Below, piece after piece: positions 13,481 to 20,747 of a DNA stretch of 20,747 bases. The translations under genes were made by a program, and so were the position numbers. Where the stretch lies: NCBI GenBank assembly GCA_035252905.1, contig DATFCQ010000002.1, forward strand, positions 1 to 20,747. The letters run 5' to 3'. Each line of letters begins with the position of its first letter. Position 1 is the stretch's first letter. The notes under the pieces are model-generated. The model made no database searches. It was given only the letters and a program-made list of their open reading frames with translations, and had not been told where the DNA came from. This DNA comes from AP-15 sp035252905 (lineage in GTDB: Bacteria; Pseudomonadota; Alphaproteobacteria; ATCC43930; CGMCC-115725).

Positions 13481-15811
13481 ATGCCGGAATCCTTTGTGCC
13501 GCGTCTGGAAGATCGGCGGCTCCTGACCGGCGCCGGCCGGTTTGTCGACGACGAACGGCTTGCGGCGGCGGCTCATGCCGTCTTTGTCCGCTCGCCCCAT
13601 GCCGCGGCCGCGATCCGCGCGATCGACAGCGAAGCGGCGCGGCGGGAGCGCGGGGTCTTTGCGGTCTTGACCGCGGCCGACATCGAGCGCGCCGGGATCG
13701 GCAACCTGACCGTGCCCGCGCCGATGCCGGGCGGCGAGGGCCTCGTCCTGCCCCATCGCCCCTCCCTCGCCGGCGGCTTTGTGCGGCATGTCGGCGAGCC
13801 GGTGGCGCTCGTCGTCGCCAAGAGCGAGGCCCTGGCGCGCGACGCCGCCGAGCGGGTCGCGGTCGGTTACGAGGAATGCCCGGCCGTCGCCGACCTCGCG
13901 CAGGCCGCCGCCCCCGGGGCGCCGCCGCTATGGCCGGAAGCGCCGGGCAATATCGCGCTCGACTGGGCCGGTCCCGGCACTGATCCCACAACCCGGCAGG
14001 CGCTCATGGCGCGCTTTGCCGGCGCCGCGCACGTCGCCCGGGTGCGGCTCGTCAACCAGCGCATCGTCGTCGCCCCGCTGGAACCGCGCGCCGCAATCGC
14101 CGAATACGATCCGCAGCACGACCGCCTGACCCTCCACGCCGCCTCGCAGAGCGCCTTTGTCATGCACAGTCATCTGTGCCAGATCATGGGCCTCGCCCCC
14201 GACCGGCTGCGGGTCAGGAGCGGCGACGTCGGCGGCGCCTTCGGCATGCGCACCGCGCCCTATCCCGAATACCCGGCCCTGCTCATCGCGGCGCGGCACC
14301 TGCGCCGGCCGGTGCGCTGGACCGCGACGCGCTCGGAAACCTTTTTGAGCGACAATCAGGCGCGCGACACGATCGTCGAGGCGGCGCTCGCGCTCGACGG
14401 TGAGGGCCGCTTTCTGGCGCTCGAAATCGACGCGCTCGCCAATATGGGAGCCTATCTGACCCCGCACGCCGCCTTTATTGCGACCGTCAACTTCACCCGC
14501 TGCCTGCCGGGCATGTACGACATCCCGCTCCTCTCAGTGCGCATCCGCTGCCTCTATACCCATACCGTGCCGACCGGCCCCTATCGCGGCGCCGGCCGGC
14601 CCGAGGCGAATTACGCCCTCGAACGGCTGGTCGACGCGGCGGCGCAGGTCACCGGCATCGACCGGATCGCATTGCGTCGGCGCAATCTGATCACCCCGGC
14701 GATGATGCCTTACCGGACGCCGGTCGGGACCACCTATGATAGCGGCGATTTTCCTGCGGTCCTGGACACTGCGCTCGCCGCCGCCGACGTTGCCGGCTTC
14801 CCCGCCCGCCGCGCCCGTGCGCAGGCGGCGGGCAAGCGCCGCGGGCTCGGCGTCTCGTGCTTTCTCGAAATCGCCGGAGGCCAGCCCGGCGAGGGCGCGG
14901 CGATCGGCTTTCCCGGAGGCAGCCGGCTATTGCTCGCGATCGGCGTGCAGGCGAGCGGCCAGGGCCAGGAGACCCTCTATCGCCGTCTCGTCGCCGAGCG
15001 CCTCGGCATCCCGGTCGAACAGATCGCACTCGCCGAGGGCGACAGCGACGCCCGGGTTCCCAGCGCAGGCGCGGTCGCCTCGCGCTCGACGATGTCGGTC
15101 GGGGGCGCCGTCGTCGCGACGGTGACGGCCATGATCGAGAAAGGCCGTCGTCTCGCCGCCGAGCTGTTCGAGGCGGCGGAAGCCGACATCGCCTATCAGA
15201 ACGGCGTCTTCGCGATTGCCGGCACCGACCGGCGCATCTCATTGTTCGAACTGGCCGAGCGCGCGGCGCAGTTGCGCCGTGACGGCGTCCTTGCCGAGGA
15301 TCTCGATACGCGGCGGACCGCCGACGTGCCGCCCTCCTTCCCGAACGGGGTGCACATCGCCGAGGTCGAGATCGATCCCGAGACCGGCGCGGCTTCTCTT
15401 GCCGCCTATCATGCGGTCGATGATTGCGGCCGGGCGCTCGAACCCGTGCTGATCGAGGGTCAGGTGCAGGGCGGCGTCGCGCAGGGCGCGGGACAGGCGC
15501 TGCTCGAAACCGGCGTCTACGACCCGGCGAACGGCCAATTCCTGACCGGCTCGTTCACCGACTACGCATTGCCGCGCGCCGACGATCTGCCGCCCGTTGC
15601 CACCGCCCTTCACCCGGTGCCGTGCCGCACCAATCCGTTGGGCGTCAAGGGCGTCGGCGAAGCGGGGACGACCGCATCCCTGGCCGCGATCATGAACGCC
15701 GTCGCCGACGCCCTGCCCGAAGCCCCTGCGCTCGATATGCCGGCGACGCCGTCGCGCCTCTGGCGGGCGCTCCACTCTCCGCAAAAAGCAGCTCCCCCGC
15801 CCGCAGGATGA
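13481..15811 (+). CDS. Molybdenum hydroxylase large subunit (xanthine dehydrogenase / CoxL form II family)
   Basis: The protein is 776 aa, standard for the Mo-cofactor-binding subunit of three-subunit hydroxylases that oxidise aldehydes, purines or N-heterocycles. The N-terminus PESFVPRLEDRRLLTGAGRF is the usual first block, GDVGGAFGMR (248-257) is conserved, and the active-site loop GPYRGAGRPE (367-376) is the form II type, not the CSFR loop of true CO dehydrogenase. The catalytic glutamate is E727 in GVKGVGEAGT. ATG 13481 is preferred (GGAGG at 13470-13474 is 6 nt away); ATG 13475 touches it. The frame stays open upstream through the repeat element, which is not coding. No [2Fe-2S] or FAD subunit genes are adjacent, so partners must lie elsewhere. 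Substrate is unknown. Confidence 0.92.
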   Translation: MPESFVPRLEDRRLLTGAGRFVDDERLAAAAHAVFVRSPHAAAAIRAIDSEAARRERGVFAVLTAADIERAGIGNLTVPAPMPGGEGLVLPHRPSLAGGFVRHVGEPVALVVAKSEALARDAAERVAVGYEECPAVADLAQAAAPGAPPLWPEAPGNIALDWAGPGTDPTTRQALMARFAGAAHVARVRLVNQRIVVAPLEPRAAIAEYDPQHDRLTLHAASQSAFVMHSHLCQIMGLAPDRLRVRSGDVGGAFGMRTAPYPEYPALLIAARHLRRPVRWTATRSETFLSDNQARDTIVEAALALDGEGRFLALEIDALANMGAYLTPHAAFIATVNFTRCLPGMYDIPLLSVRIRCLYTHTVPTGPYRGAGRPEANYALERLVDAAAQVTGIDRIALRRRNLITPAMMPYRTPVGTTYDSGDFPAVLDTALAAADVAGFPARRARAQAAGKRRGLGVSCFLEIAGGQPGEGAAIGFPGGSRLLLAIGVQASGQGQETLYRRLVAERLGIPVEQIALAEGDSDARVPSAGAVASRSTMSVGGAVVATVTAMIEKGRRLAAELFEAAEADIAYQNGVFAIAGTDRRISLFELAERAAQLRRDGVLAEDLDTRRTADVPPSFPNGVHIAEVEIDPETGAASLAAYHAVDDCGRALEPVLIEGQVQGGVAQGAGQALLETGVYDPANGQFLTGSFTDYALPRADDLPPVATALHPVPCRTNPLGVKGVGEAGTTASLAAIMNAVADALPEAPALDMPATPSRLWRALHSPQKAAPPPAG

Positions 15812-15828
15812 GCCGCGGACGGGGGAGC
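15783..15828 (-). terminator. Probable intrinsic terminator for the beta-propeller gene
   Basis: On the minus strand a 14-bp stem with one mismatch (15828-15815 with 15804-15791; GCTCCCCCG and CGGGGGAGC outer arms) is followed by GCTTTTT at 15789-15783. It overlaps the 3' end and stop codon of the convergent Mo-hydroxylase gene. For the plus strand there is no T-run. Confidence 0.5.
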
Positions 15829-15833
15829 GAAGA

Positions 15834-15910
15834 GCCCCTCACCCCGGCCCTCTCCCCGCGATGCGGGGAGAGGGAGGGACCCGCCGCGAAGCGGTGGGAG
15901 GGTGAGGGGC
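15834..15910. repeat. REP/BIME-like palindromic element, copy 2 (77 bp)
   Basis: Exact terminal repeats GCCCCTCACC (15834-15843) and GGTGAGGGGC (15901-15910) flank a 12-bp hairpin, CCCTCTCCCCGC (15848-15859), loop GAT, GCGGGGAGAGGG (15863-15874), and a smaller CCGC/GCGG hairpin. The architecture and core match the element at 5894-5992. It lies between convergent genes. Confidence 0.8.
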
Positions 15911-15975
15911 AGATTGCGACCGGTATCGGCCGTTTCAGGCTTGCATGGAGGCCGATCGTCGGTTGGCCGCGATCC

Positions 15976-17262
15976 TCATTCGCCTTCGACTTCGTGGCGC
16001 GGGCGGTTCGCCGTGAACACGGCGATGCAGCCGACGCTGTCGTCGCCGCCCACCGAGGAGCAGACCCCGGCGCCGGCGGTGGCGGCAATGGGTACAAAGA
16101 CCTTGTTCGTGATCGGATCAGCCGCCACCGAATGCGAGGTGCCGCCGCCCTTGATGCCGGTCTGCGGGCTGATGTCTGACACGCCGGTCAGCGCGTCGAT
16201 AATGCCGAGATGCTGGGGATTGGCGCCGCCCGATTCGCCGAGGAAGTAATGGCCGTCACCGGGATTGTACCAAACCTGGTCGCTGCCGTCCTCATTGGGC
16301 ACTACGGCAAGGGTCTTGCCGTTGCGCTCATTGATGATGACCGTCGACGGCACGTCCTTGTTCGGGTCGTTGCAGCCGATCAGGATCTGGTTCTGGGGGC
16401 CGATCGCCATGCCCTGCGGACCCTCGCACTGGCTATGGTCGAGGGGGAAAGTGTTGACGATGCTTCGTGAAGTCGGGTCGATCACGAGGACCGCGCCGGG
16501 GGCCGTGTCGTTGCCCGGGCCGTTGACCTCGGGGATGTTCAGATAAAACATCCCGGTTCGCCGGCTGTACTGGCACTGCTCGATGCCGTTGGTCGCGCGC
16601 GGCGTGCCGTTCTGCCCATTCATGACGATCTGACCGAGCACCTTGTAGTTCGTGCTGTCGATGAAGGTGACATACGGTCCGCCGCCGGTCGCGGTGAACG
16701 GCTCGGCGTCGTTGGCCACCAGGACCACATTGTCTTTCGGGTCGAGACACAACTCGTCGGCGCGCGCGACGCCGCCGGTCGCGATCGTGGCAACGAGGCT
16801 CCCGTTGGAGAGGTCGATGACCTTGACGAGACCGCCAGTACCGCCGTTGCTGCCGTTGCCGTAATCCCCGGCCCACAAAAAGAACTGCGTGTTTTTATTG
16901 CTATGGACCGTAATGATCCCGTTCGGCCCCGAGGTGTCAGAGGTCGGACCGACGCCGGCGAAATTCGCTTTCAACTGCTCGGTGAGCTGATTGGTTTTCA
17001 CGTAAACGCCGTCGACAGTCGCATTGGTGCGGTCGGCCAGGAAATAGCCGCCGAGGAACGGATCGACAAAGCTGATGTCGAACGACTGGATCTTCTGGAG
17101 GTTCGGCAGACTGATCGCCGCGCGCACCTTGAAGACTTCGTCGTTCCTTGCCGCGGCTGGGTGCGCGGCCAGGAGCGCGGTCGCGCCGAGCATTCCCGCC
17201 ACCATGGCGGGGCGCCACATTCGTCTGAATCCGCTGTGCGAAAACCTGCGATGGCCGCGCAT
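15976..17262 (-). CDS. Secreted beta-propeller-like (YncE/lactonase-fold) protein of unknown function
   Basis: The protein is 428 aa. A long basic N-terminus and hydrophobic core (MWRPAMVAGMLGATALLAA) end in AHPAAA, giving a likely signal peptidase I site after about residue 38, so it is exported. The mature part has repeated blades: GGLVKVIDLSNGSLVATIAT, GPYVTFIDSTNYKVLGQIV, GAVLVIDPTSRSIVNTFPL, STVIINERNGKTLAVV. These are typical of YncE-type seven-bladed propellers. Several cysteines (in ELCLD, EQCQY, SQCEG, IGCND, GVCSS, VGCIA) could form disulfides in the periplasm. No haem-binding motif is seen. ATG 17262 has a strong GGGAGGGAAC just upstream and is chosen over the 22-codon longer frame. 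It is probably transcribed alone. Ligand or enzymatic role is unknown. Confidence 0.85.
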   Translation of the reverse strand: MRGHRRFSHSGFRRMWRPAMVAGMLGATALLAAHPAAARNDEVFKVRAAISLPNLQKIQSFDISFVDPFLGGYFLADRTNATVDGVYVKTNQLTEQLKANFAGVGPTSDTSGPNGIITVHSNKNTQFFLWAGDYGNGSNGGTGGLVKVIDLSNGSLVATIATGGVARADELCLDPKDNVVLVANDAEPFTATGGGPYVTFIDSTNYKVLGQIVMNGQNGTPRATNGIEQCQYSRRTGMFYLNIPEVNGPGNDTAPGAVLVIDPTSRSIVNTFPLDHSQCEGPQGMAIGPQNQILIGCNDPNKDVPSTVIINERNGKTLAVVPNEDGSDQVWYNPGDGHYFLGESGGANPQHLGIIDALTGVSDISPQTGIKGGGTSHSVAADPITNKVFVPIAATAGAGVCSSVGGDDSVGCIAVFTANRPRHEVEGE

Positions 17263-17294
17263 GTTCCCTCCCACTTGCTGAGATTTCAACCAAG

Positions 17295-17316
17295 CAGGCG
17301 CATGAGGTGGCGCCTG
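17295..17316. other. Short inverted repeat upstream of the beta-propeller gene
   Basis: CAGGCGC (17295-17301) and GCGCCTG (17310-17316) form a 7-bp inverted repeat with an 8-nt gap, 33 bp before the start at 17262. It could be a 5' UTR hairpin or protein site. The 240-bp gap also holds an 8-bp inverted repeat just after the flavin reductase stop (17467-17474 and 17492-17499) without a T-run. Confidence 0.3.
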
Positions 17317-17502
17317 TTCGCCAGTCAATCACAGCGAACGCAGAACGTCAACTTGGCGCACTACTTTTGCCACCGACCGGCTAACCCAGGTAAGTAAATC
17401 CCTGTCCGCCTCGCAGCGGGGTTTTGCTTGCTCAGGCCGGGAGCAGAGAATCGGCGAGCCTTGCCGCCCGCCGCACGAATCGGAACGGAGCGCGGCGGGT
17501 TA

Positions 17503-18075
17503 TCAGACGGGGATCAGCGGCTCGCCGCGCATGTACTTGCCGCGGCAGAACAAAAGCGTTGGCTTATTCGTATAGGCAAAGCGCTCGACATGCCCGATGA
17601 ATATGATGTGGTCACCCCCATAATGGCGGTATTCGTTTCGGCACTCGAAATGCGCAGCCGCGCCGATCAGTACCGGAGCCCCGCACTCCGGAATGATGTG
17701 GTCGACTTCGATAAACTTGTCTTCGTGCTTGCGAGCGAATTTGTTGGACAATTCGATCTGGTCGGCAGCCAGAATATTGACAACGAAATGCGAGCCTTCC
17801 TGGAAGGCGGACAGGCTGTCTGCATAGAGCGAGGCGCTCCACAGCACCAGAGGCGGCTGCAAGGAAACCGAGGTGAAGGAATTGGCGGTCAGACCGACGA
17901 GCTTGCCGGCGCTGCTGCGCGCGGTGATGATCGTCACGCCGGTCGCGAACGTGCCGAGCGCGTTGCGCAATTCGCGCGCGTTAAAATTTTCGTCACTGGT
18001 CCGATGGACCGGCGCCGTATGGCTGCCGAGGATCTCGAGCTCGGCAATTTCGGCCTTTGGCATCGTATTCTGCAC
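17503..18075 (-). CDS. Flavin reductase (FMN-dependent, HpaC/HsaB-like) of a two-component monooxygenase
   Basis: It reduces free flavin with NAD(P)H and passes it to the oxygenase encoded immediately upstream; cytoplasmic. The protein is 190 aa. The flavin_reduct domain is clear: RNALGTFATGVTIITA, then GLTANSFTSVSLQPPLVLWS, SLSAFQEGSHFVVNILA, DHIIFIGHVERFAY and PTLLFCRGKY near the end. GTG 18075 is favoured over ATG 18063 because AGGA lies 6 nt before the GTG. It starts 22 nt after the oxygenase stop, so the two form an operon. Whether it prefers FMN or FAD, NADH or NADPH cannot be read from the sequence. Confidence 0.9.
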   Translation of the reverse strand: MQNTMPKAEIAELEILGSHTAPVHRTSDENFNARELRNALGTFATGVTIITARSSAGKLVGLTANSFTSVSLQPPLVLWSASLYADSLSAFQEGSHFVVNILAADQIELSNKFARKHEDKFIEVDHIIPECGAPVLIGAAAHFECRNEYRHYGGDHIIFIGHVERFAYTNKPTLLFCRGKYMRGEPLIPV

Positions 18076-18097
18076 TGGTATTCCTCTTGCTCTTCGA

Positions 18098-19294
18098 TTA
18101 GAGCGGCGCGTCGGGCGGCAGCCCGAGCGCCACGCGGCCGTAGACCGCGGCGTTGACGTTCCAGCTCAGCATGTAATGCGCCTTTGCCGCATAGGCATCG
18201 CGAAAGGCGCGCTGGATCGAGCTGTGCTGATAGACGGCGCCGCCCCCGGTGGCGGTGAACAACAGCTCGACCGCATGCGTGCACAAGGTCGCAGCATAGG
18301 CGCCGTCGCGGCGATAGCGCGCCTTCTGTTCGAGGCTCGGCACTATGCCGTCTTCGGTGAGCCGCATTGCCTCGTCGCAATCGCGCAGCATGATCGCCTC
18401 GGCCGCATCGACGAGCGCCGCCGCCTCCGCCAGACGCACCTGCACCGTGCTGAAATCCGCCAAGTTCTTGCCGGAATATTCGGAGCGCCGGGTGCGCGTC
18501 GTCGCGATGTAGTTGCGGACCACGCCGCGCGCAATGCCGAGCGAGACGCCGGCGATGGCGAAAGCGAACAGGCTGATTGCCGGCAACCGGTAGAGCGGCG
18601 ACGAATTGACCGTACTGCCGGGGGTGGGGCCGCCCGTGATCTCCGCGGCGGCGATCGTGCGATGATGCGGGACAAAGGCGTCGTTGACCTCGACGTCCTT
18701 GCTGCCGGTGCCGGCGAGCCCCATCACCTGCCAGGTGTCGATGATCCGATAATCGCTCGCCGGCAAGAGAAAAACGCGAGGCTCGCTCGTCCCGATCTCC
18801 TCGTCGACGCAGAGAGCGCCGATCATGTTCCAGCTCGAGCAGTCGATCCCGCTCGAAAACGGCCAGCGGCCGTGGAGGCGATACCCGCCGGGCACGCGCT
18901 GCGCCCGCCCGCGCGGGAAGACCAGCGCCGAGCCGATCAGATTGTCCGGAGAGTCGCCCCAGATCTCCTCCTGCGCCGCGGGCGGCCACATGCCGAGGAG
19001 CCAATTATGGGCGGCCAGATTGGCGAGAACCCAGGCTGTCGAGCCGCACCCCTCGCCGATCACGGCGACCAGTTCGCACAATGCGCGGTAGGGCAGTTCG
19101 CTGCCGCCGACGCGCCTCGGCTGCAGCATACGAAACAGGCCGCTTCTGTGCAGATCGGCAATGGTCTCGTCGGGGAGCCGGCGCAAGTGTTCGGCCTCTG
19201 GCGCGCGCTCGCGCAGCACCGGCACCAGCGCCTCGGCGCGCGCCCTCAGCTCCGCCAAGCCCGGCGGCGCCGCGTTACGATCGGTGTTGGGCAT
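18098..19294 (-). CDS. Flavin-dependent monooxygenase, acyl-CoA dehydrogenase fold (HsaA/HpaH-C2-like)
   Basis: The protein is 398 aa, cytoplasmic. Group D flavin monooxygenases of this fold use reduced flavin from a partner reductase to hydroxylate phenols or related ring compounds. Seen: the N-terminal helical domain with LPDETIADLHRSGLFRMLQP and GGSELPYRALCELVAVIGEG, then GSTAWVLANLAAHNWLLG. The beta domain has GYRLHGRWPFSSGIDCSSW and MGLAGTGSKDVEV. The C-terminal helical domain ends in LLFTATGGGAVYQHSSIQRA and FRDAYAAKAHYMLSW, as in HsaA-type enzymes. The start at ATG 19294 has AGGAGAG suitably spaced. The pairing with a flavin reductase argues against a true acyl-CoA dehydrogenase. Substrate unknown. 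Confidence 0.88.
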   Translation of the reverse strand: MPNTDRNAAPPGLAELRARAEALVPVLRERAPEAEHLRRLPDETIADLHRSGLFRMLQPRRVGGSELPYRALCELVAVIGEGCGSTAWVLANLAAHNWLLGMWPPAAQEEIWGDSPDNLIGSALVFPRGRAQRVPGGYRLHGRWPFSSGIDCSSWNMIGALCVDEEIGTSEPRVFLLPASDYRIIDTWQVMGLAGTGSKDVEVNDAFVPHHRTIAAAEITGGPTPGSTVNSSPLYRLPAISLFAFAIAGVSLGIARGVVRNYIATTRTRRSEYSGKNLADFSTVQVRLAEAAALVDAAEAIMLRDCDEAMRLTEDGIVPSLEQKARYRRDGAYAATLCTHAVELLFTATGGGAVYQHSSIQRAFRDAYAAKAHYMLSWNVNAAVYGRVALGLPPDAPL

Positions 19295-19449
19295 CAGGAC
19301 TCTCCTGCCTTTGCCGCCTCTCCACACTCTACTCGCCGCGCTCGATCTCCGCGAGAGGCTGGTGAGATCGTCACCCGCCCCATCCCGCGCAATCGCCGGG
19401 CGTGGTATGTGTCGGGGAAGCGGCGGCGGCCACTTTAAGGAAACGCTGG

Positions 19450-20445
19450 ATGATCATCGACACCCACGCCCATGTCGTCCCCAACAGCCTCCTCGATGCG
19501 TTGCGCGCCGAGCGGCGCCTGTTCCCCTCGGTCAAAATGATGGCCGAAACGGCGGCGCCGCGCCTTGCCTTTGCCGAGGCGGCGCCGACGCGGCCGATCA
19601 TGCCGCGGCTCTCCAATCTGGACGAGCGCCGCGCCTGGCTCGCCCGGGCCCGGGTCGACCGCCAATTGGTCGGCGGCTGGACCGACGTCTTCGGCTATGA
19701 ATTGCCGGGTCCGGAAGGCGCCGATTGGGCGCGCTTCTTCAACGCGCATCTGAAGGCGGACGCGGCCGCGCTCCCGGTCTTGACGCCGCTCGCGACGGTG
19801 CCGCTGCAGGACGGCGCGCTCGCGGCGCAGGTGCTCGAAGAGGCGCTCAACGACGGCTTCAAGGGCGCCATGCTGGCAACCCAGCCGCACGGGGCGGGCG
19901 GCACCCTTGACGACCCTGCGCTCGACCCGTTCTGGGAAGTCGCCTCGGCGCAGCAGGCGGTGATCTTTCTGCATCCGCAATATGTCTGCGGCGATGACCG
20001 GCTCAACGGTTACGACCTGCTGAACGCCGTCGGCCGGCTGGCCGACACGACGATCGCGGTGGCGCGGCTGTTGTTCTCGGGTCACCTGTTGCGCTTCCCC
20101 GGCGTCACCCTGATCATTGCCCATGGCGGCGGCGCCCTTCCCTACGCGCTCGGGCGATTGCGGCGCAATCATGCCATCCACAAGGACGCATTTGCCGACC
20201 CGGCGGACGGGTTCGGGCGGCTCTATTTCGACAGCGTGGTGTTCGAACCGCAAGCCCTGCGCTTTCTGTGCGACGCCGCCGGCGCCGACCGCGTCATGCT
20301 CGGTTCCGATTACCCGTTCGCGATCGGCGATCCCGATCCTTGCCGCGTCGTCGACGACACGCCGCTGACCGCCGGCGAGCGCGCCGCCATCCTTGGCCAG
20401 ACCGCCGCCCGAATCTTCCATATCGCCTGCGATTGCGGCGGCTGA
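19450..20445 (+). CDS. Amidohydrolase-2 family metal-dependent hydrolase/decarboxylase (ACMSD-like)
   Basis: The protein is 331 aa, cytoplasmic. This COG2159 family includes aminocarboxymuconate-semialdehyde decarboxylase and resorcylate-type decarboxylases. Metal ligands are visible in the expected places: H6 and H8 in IIDTHAHV, H175 in FLHPQ, D287 in LGSDYPF; H225 in AHGGG is the catalytic histidine. These positions parallel those of ACMSD. ATG 19450 is chosen: AAGGAAA lies 7-8 nt upstream and MIIDTHAH is the normal family start; a GTG at 19402 would add 16 unconvincing residues. It is divergent from the flavin monooxygenase operon, so a shared aromatic pathway (ring hydroxylation, then decarboxylation or hydrolysis) is plausible but inferred. 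Confidence 0.9.
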   Translation: MIIDTHAHVVPNSLLDALRAERRLFPSVKMMAETAAPRLAFAEAAPTRPIMPRLSNLDERRAWLARARVDRQLVGGWTDVFGYELPGPEGADWARFFNAHLKADAAALPVLTPLATVPLQDGALAAQVLEEALNDGFKGAMLATQPHGAGGTLDDPALDPFWEVASAQQAVIFLHPQYVCGDDRLNGYDLLNAVGRLADTTIAVARLLFSGHLLRFPGVTLIIAHGGGALPYALGRLRRNHAIHKDAFADPADGFGRLYFDSVVFEPQALRFLCDAAGADRVMLGSDYPFAIGDPDPCRVVDDTPLTAGERAAILGQTAARIFHIACDCGG

Positions 20446-20473
20446 CGCAGCCGCCGCAGGGCGGTGGCCAGGG

Positions 20474-20747
20474 TCAGCGGGATCTGGCTTCGGGCGCGGC
20501 AGGGACAAGCCGCACCTGCGCCGGCTGGGGCGTCCCCTGCGCCTCCGCCAGACAGGCTTGCACGGCTTCGCGCAGGCTGGTCACATAAAGATCGGCGCCC
20601 AGGCTGCGGCGCAGATCCCAGTCGATCGGGTTCGGTTCCTGCGCCGGCCACAGCCCGAGCACAAGGCGGGCGGCGGGCTGGCGGTCGCGCAATCGCCGCA
20701 GCAGATAACGCAGGCGGGCGGTGCTGCCGCCGACGCTGATATAGGAG
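20474..20747 (-). CDS. C-terminal fragment of a protein running off the right edge, possibly AI-2E family transporter
   Basis: About 91 residues are open from the edge to TGA at 20476-20474, starting SYISVGGSTARLRYLLRRLR. The segment with RYLLRRLR, LVLGLWPAQEP and ADLYVTSLREAV recalls the soluble C-terminal domain found on some long alphaproteobacterial AI-2E-family (PerM-like) membrane proteins. This is from memory of the pattern and no membrane segment is visible here, so the function is tentative. It converges on the amidohydrolase with 28 bp between the stops. Confidence 0.6.
   Translation of the reverse strand, partial: SYISVGGSTARLRYLLRRLRDRQPAARLVLGLWPAQEPNPIDWDLRRSLGADLYVTSLREAVQACLAEAQGTPQPAQVRLVPAAPEARSR

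Noticed and set aside
14691..15242. Antisense ORFs over the Mo-hydroxylase (183 aa and others)
   Set aside because: Arg/Pro-rich shadows caused by high third-position GC; the sense strand encodes clear family motifs throughout.
1..20747. tRNA, rRNA, CRISPR, integrase, transposase or attachment sites
   Set aside because: None recognised on either strand; the repeats found are palindromic REP-like elements, not spaced direct repeats.

Overview
The window looks like a chromosomal segment of a high-GC alphaproteobacterium. The evidence is very high G+C at third codon positions, the ffs (SRP RNA)-dnaX adjacency, a DivK-like single-domain receiver, an alphaproteobacterial-type nudC, and GC-rich REP-like intergenic palindromes. 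No species can be named from sequence alone. Nothing marks a prophage, transposon, CRISPR array, tRNA or rRNA.

Layout. 1-1149 (-) is the N-terminal part of dnaX, running off the left edge, preceded at about 1169-1263 (-) by the 4.5S SRP RNA gene with its own promoter. 1366-2349 (+) is the NADH pyrophosphatase nudC. 2434-5154 (-) is an EmrA/EmrB-type drug efflux pair, divergent from a TetR repressor (5258-5881, +); a perfect 31-bp palindrome lies between them. 5998-6855 (-) is a tandem DUF427 protein, divergent from an alpha/beta hydrolase (6944-7831, +) that carries every catalytic residue of the fluoroacetate dehalogenases. 8009-8974 (+) is a PLP-dependent threonine/serine dehydratase-like enzyme. 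9042-9446 (-) is a DivK-like receiver whose phospho-acceptor Asp is replaced by Asn, with an AT-rich promoter region.

9665-12999 (-) is a four-gene branched-chain amino acid-type ABC transporter (livH-livM-livG-livF, all overlapping) with no substrate-binding protein gene in the window. 13481-15811 (+) is an orphan molybdenum hydroxylase large subunit (CoxL form II-like). 15976-17262 (-) is a secreted beta-propeller-like protein. 17503-19294 (-) encodes a two-component flavin-dependent monooxygenase (reductase plus acyl-CoA-dehydrogenase-fold oxygenase), divergent from an ACMSD-like amidohydrolase/decarboxylase (19450-20445, +). The right edge holds the C-terminus of a further minus-strand gene.

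Function. The left end is housekeeping (replication, protein targeting, NAD metabolism). The rest is an accessory catabolism, transport and detoxification region: efflux pump, dehalogenase, amino acid lyase, Liv-type importer, Mo-hydroxylase, flavin monooxygenase and metal-dependent decarboxylase. That these act on shared substrates is inference from proximity only.

The points most worth a second look are the D-to-N receiver with its CtrA-like half-site, the well-primed short reading frame in frame with livH but closed by an amber codon, the fluoroacetate-dehalogenase-like active site, and two related REP-like palindromes that both sit at convergent gene ends.
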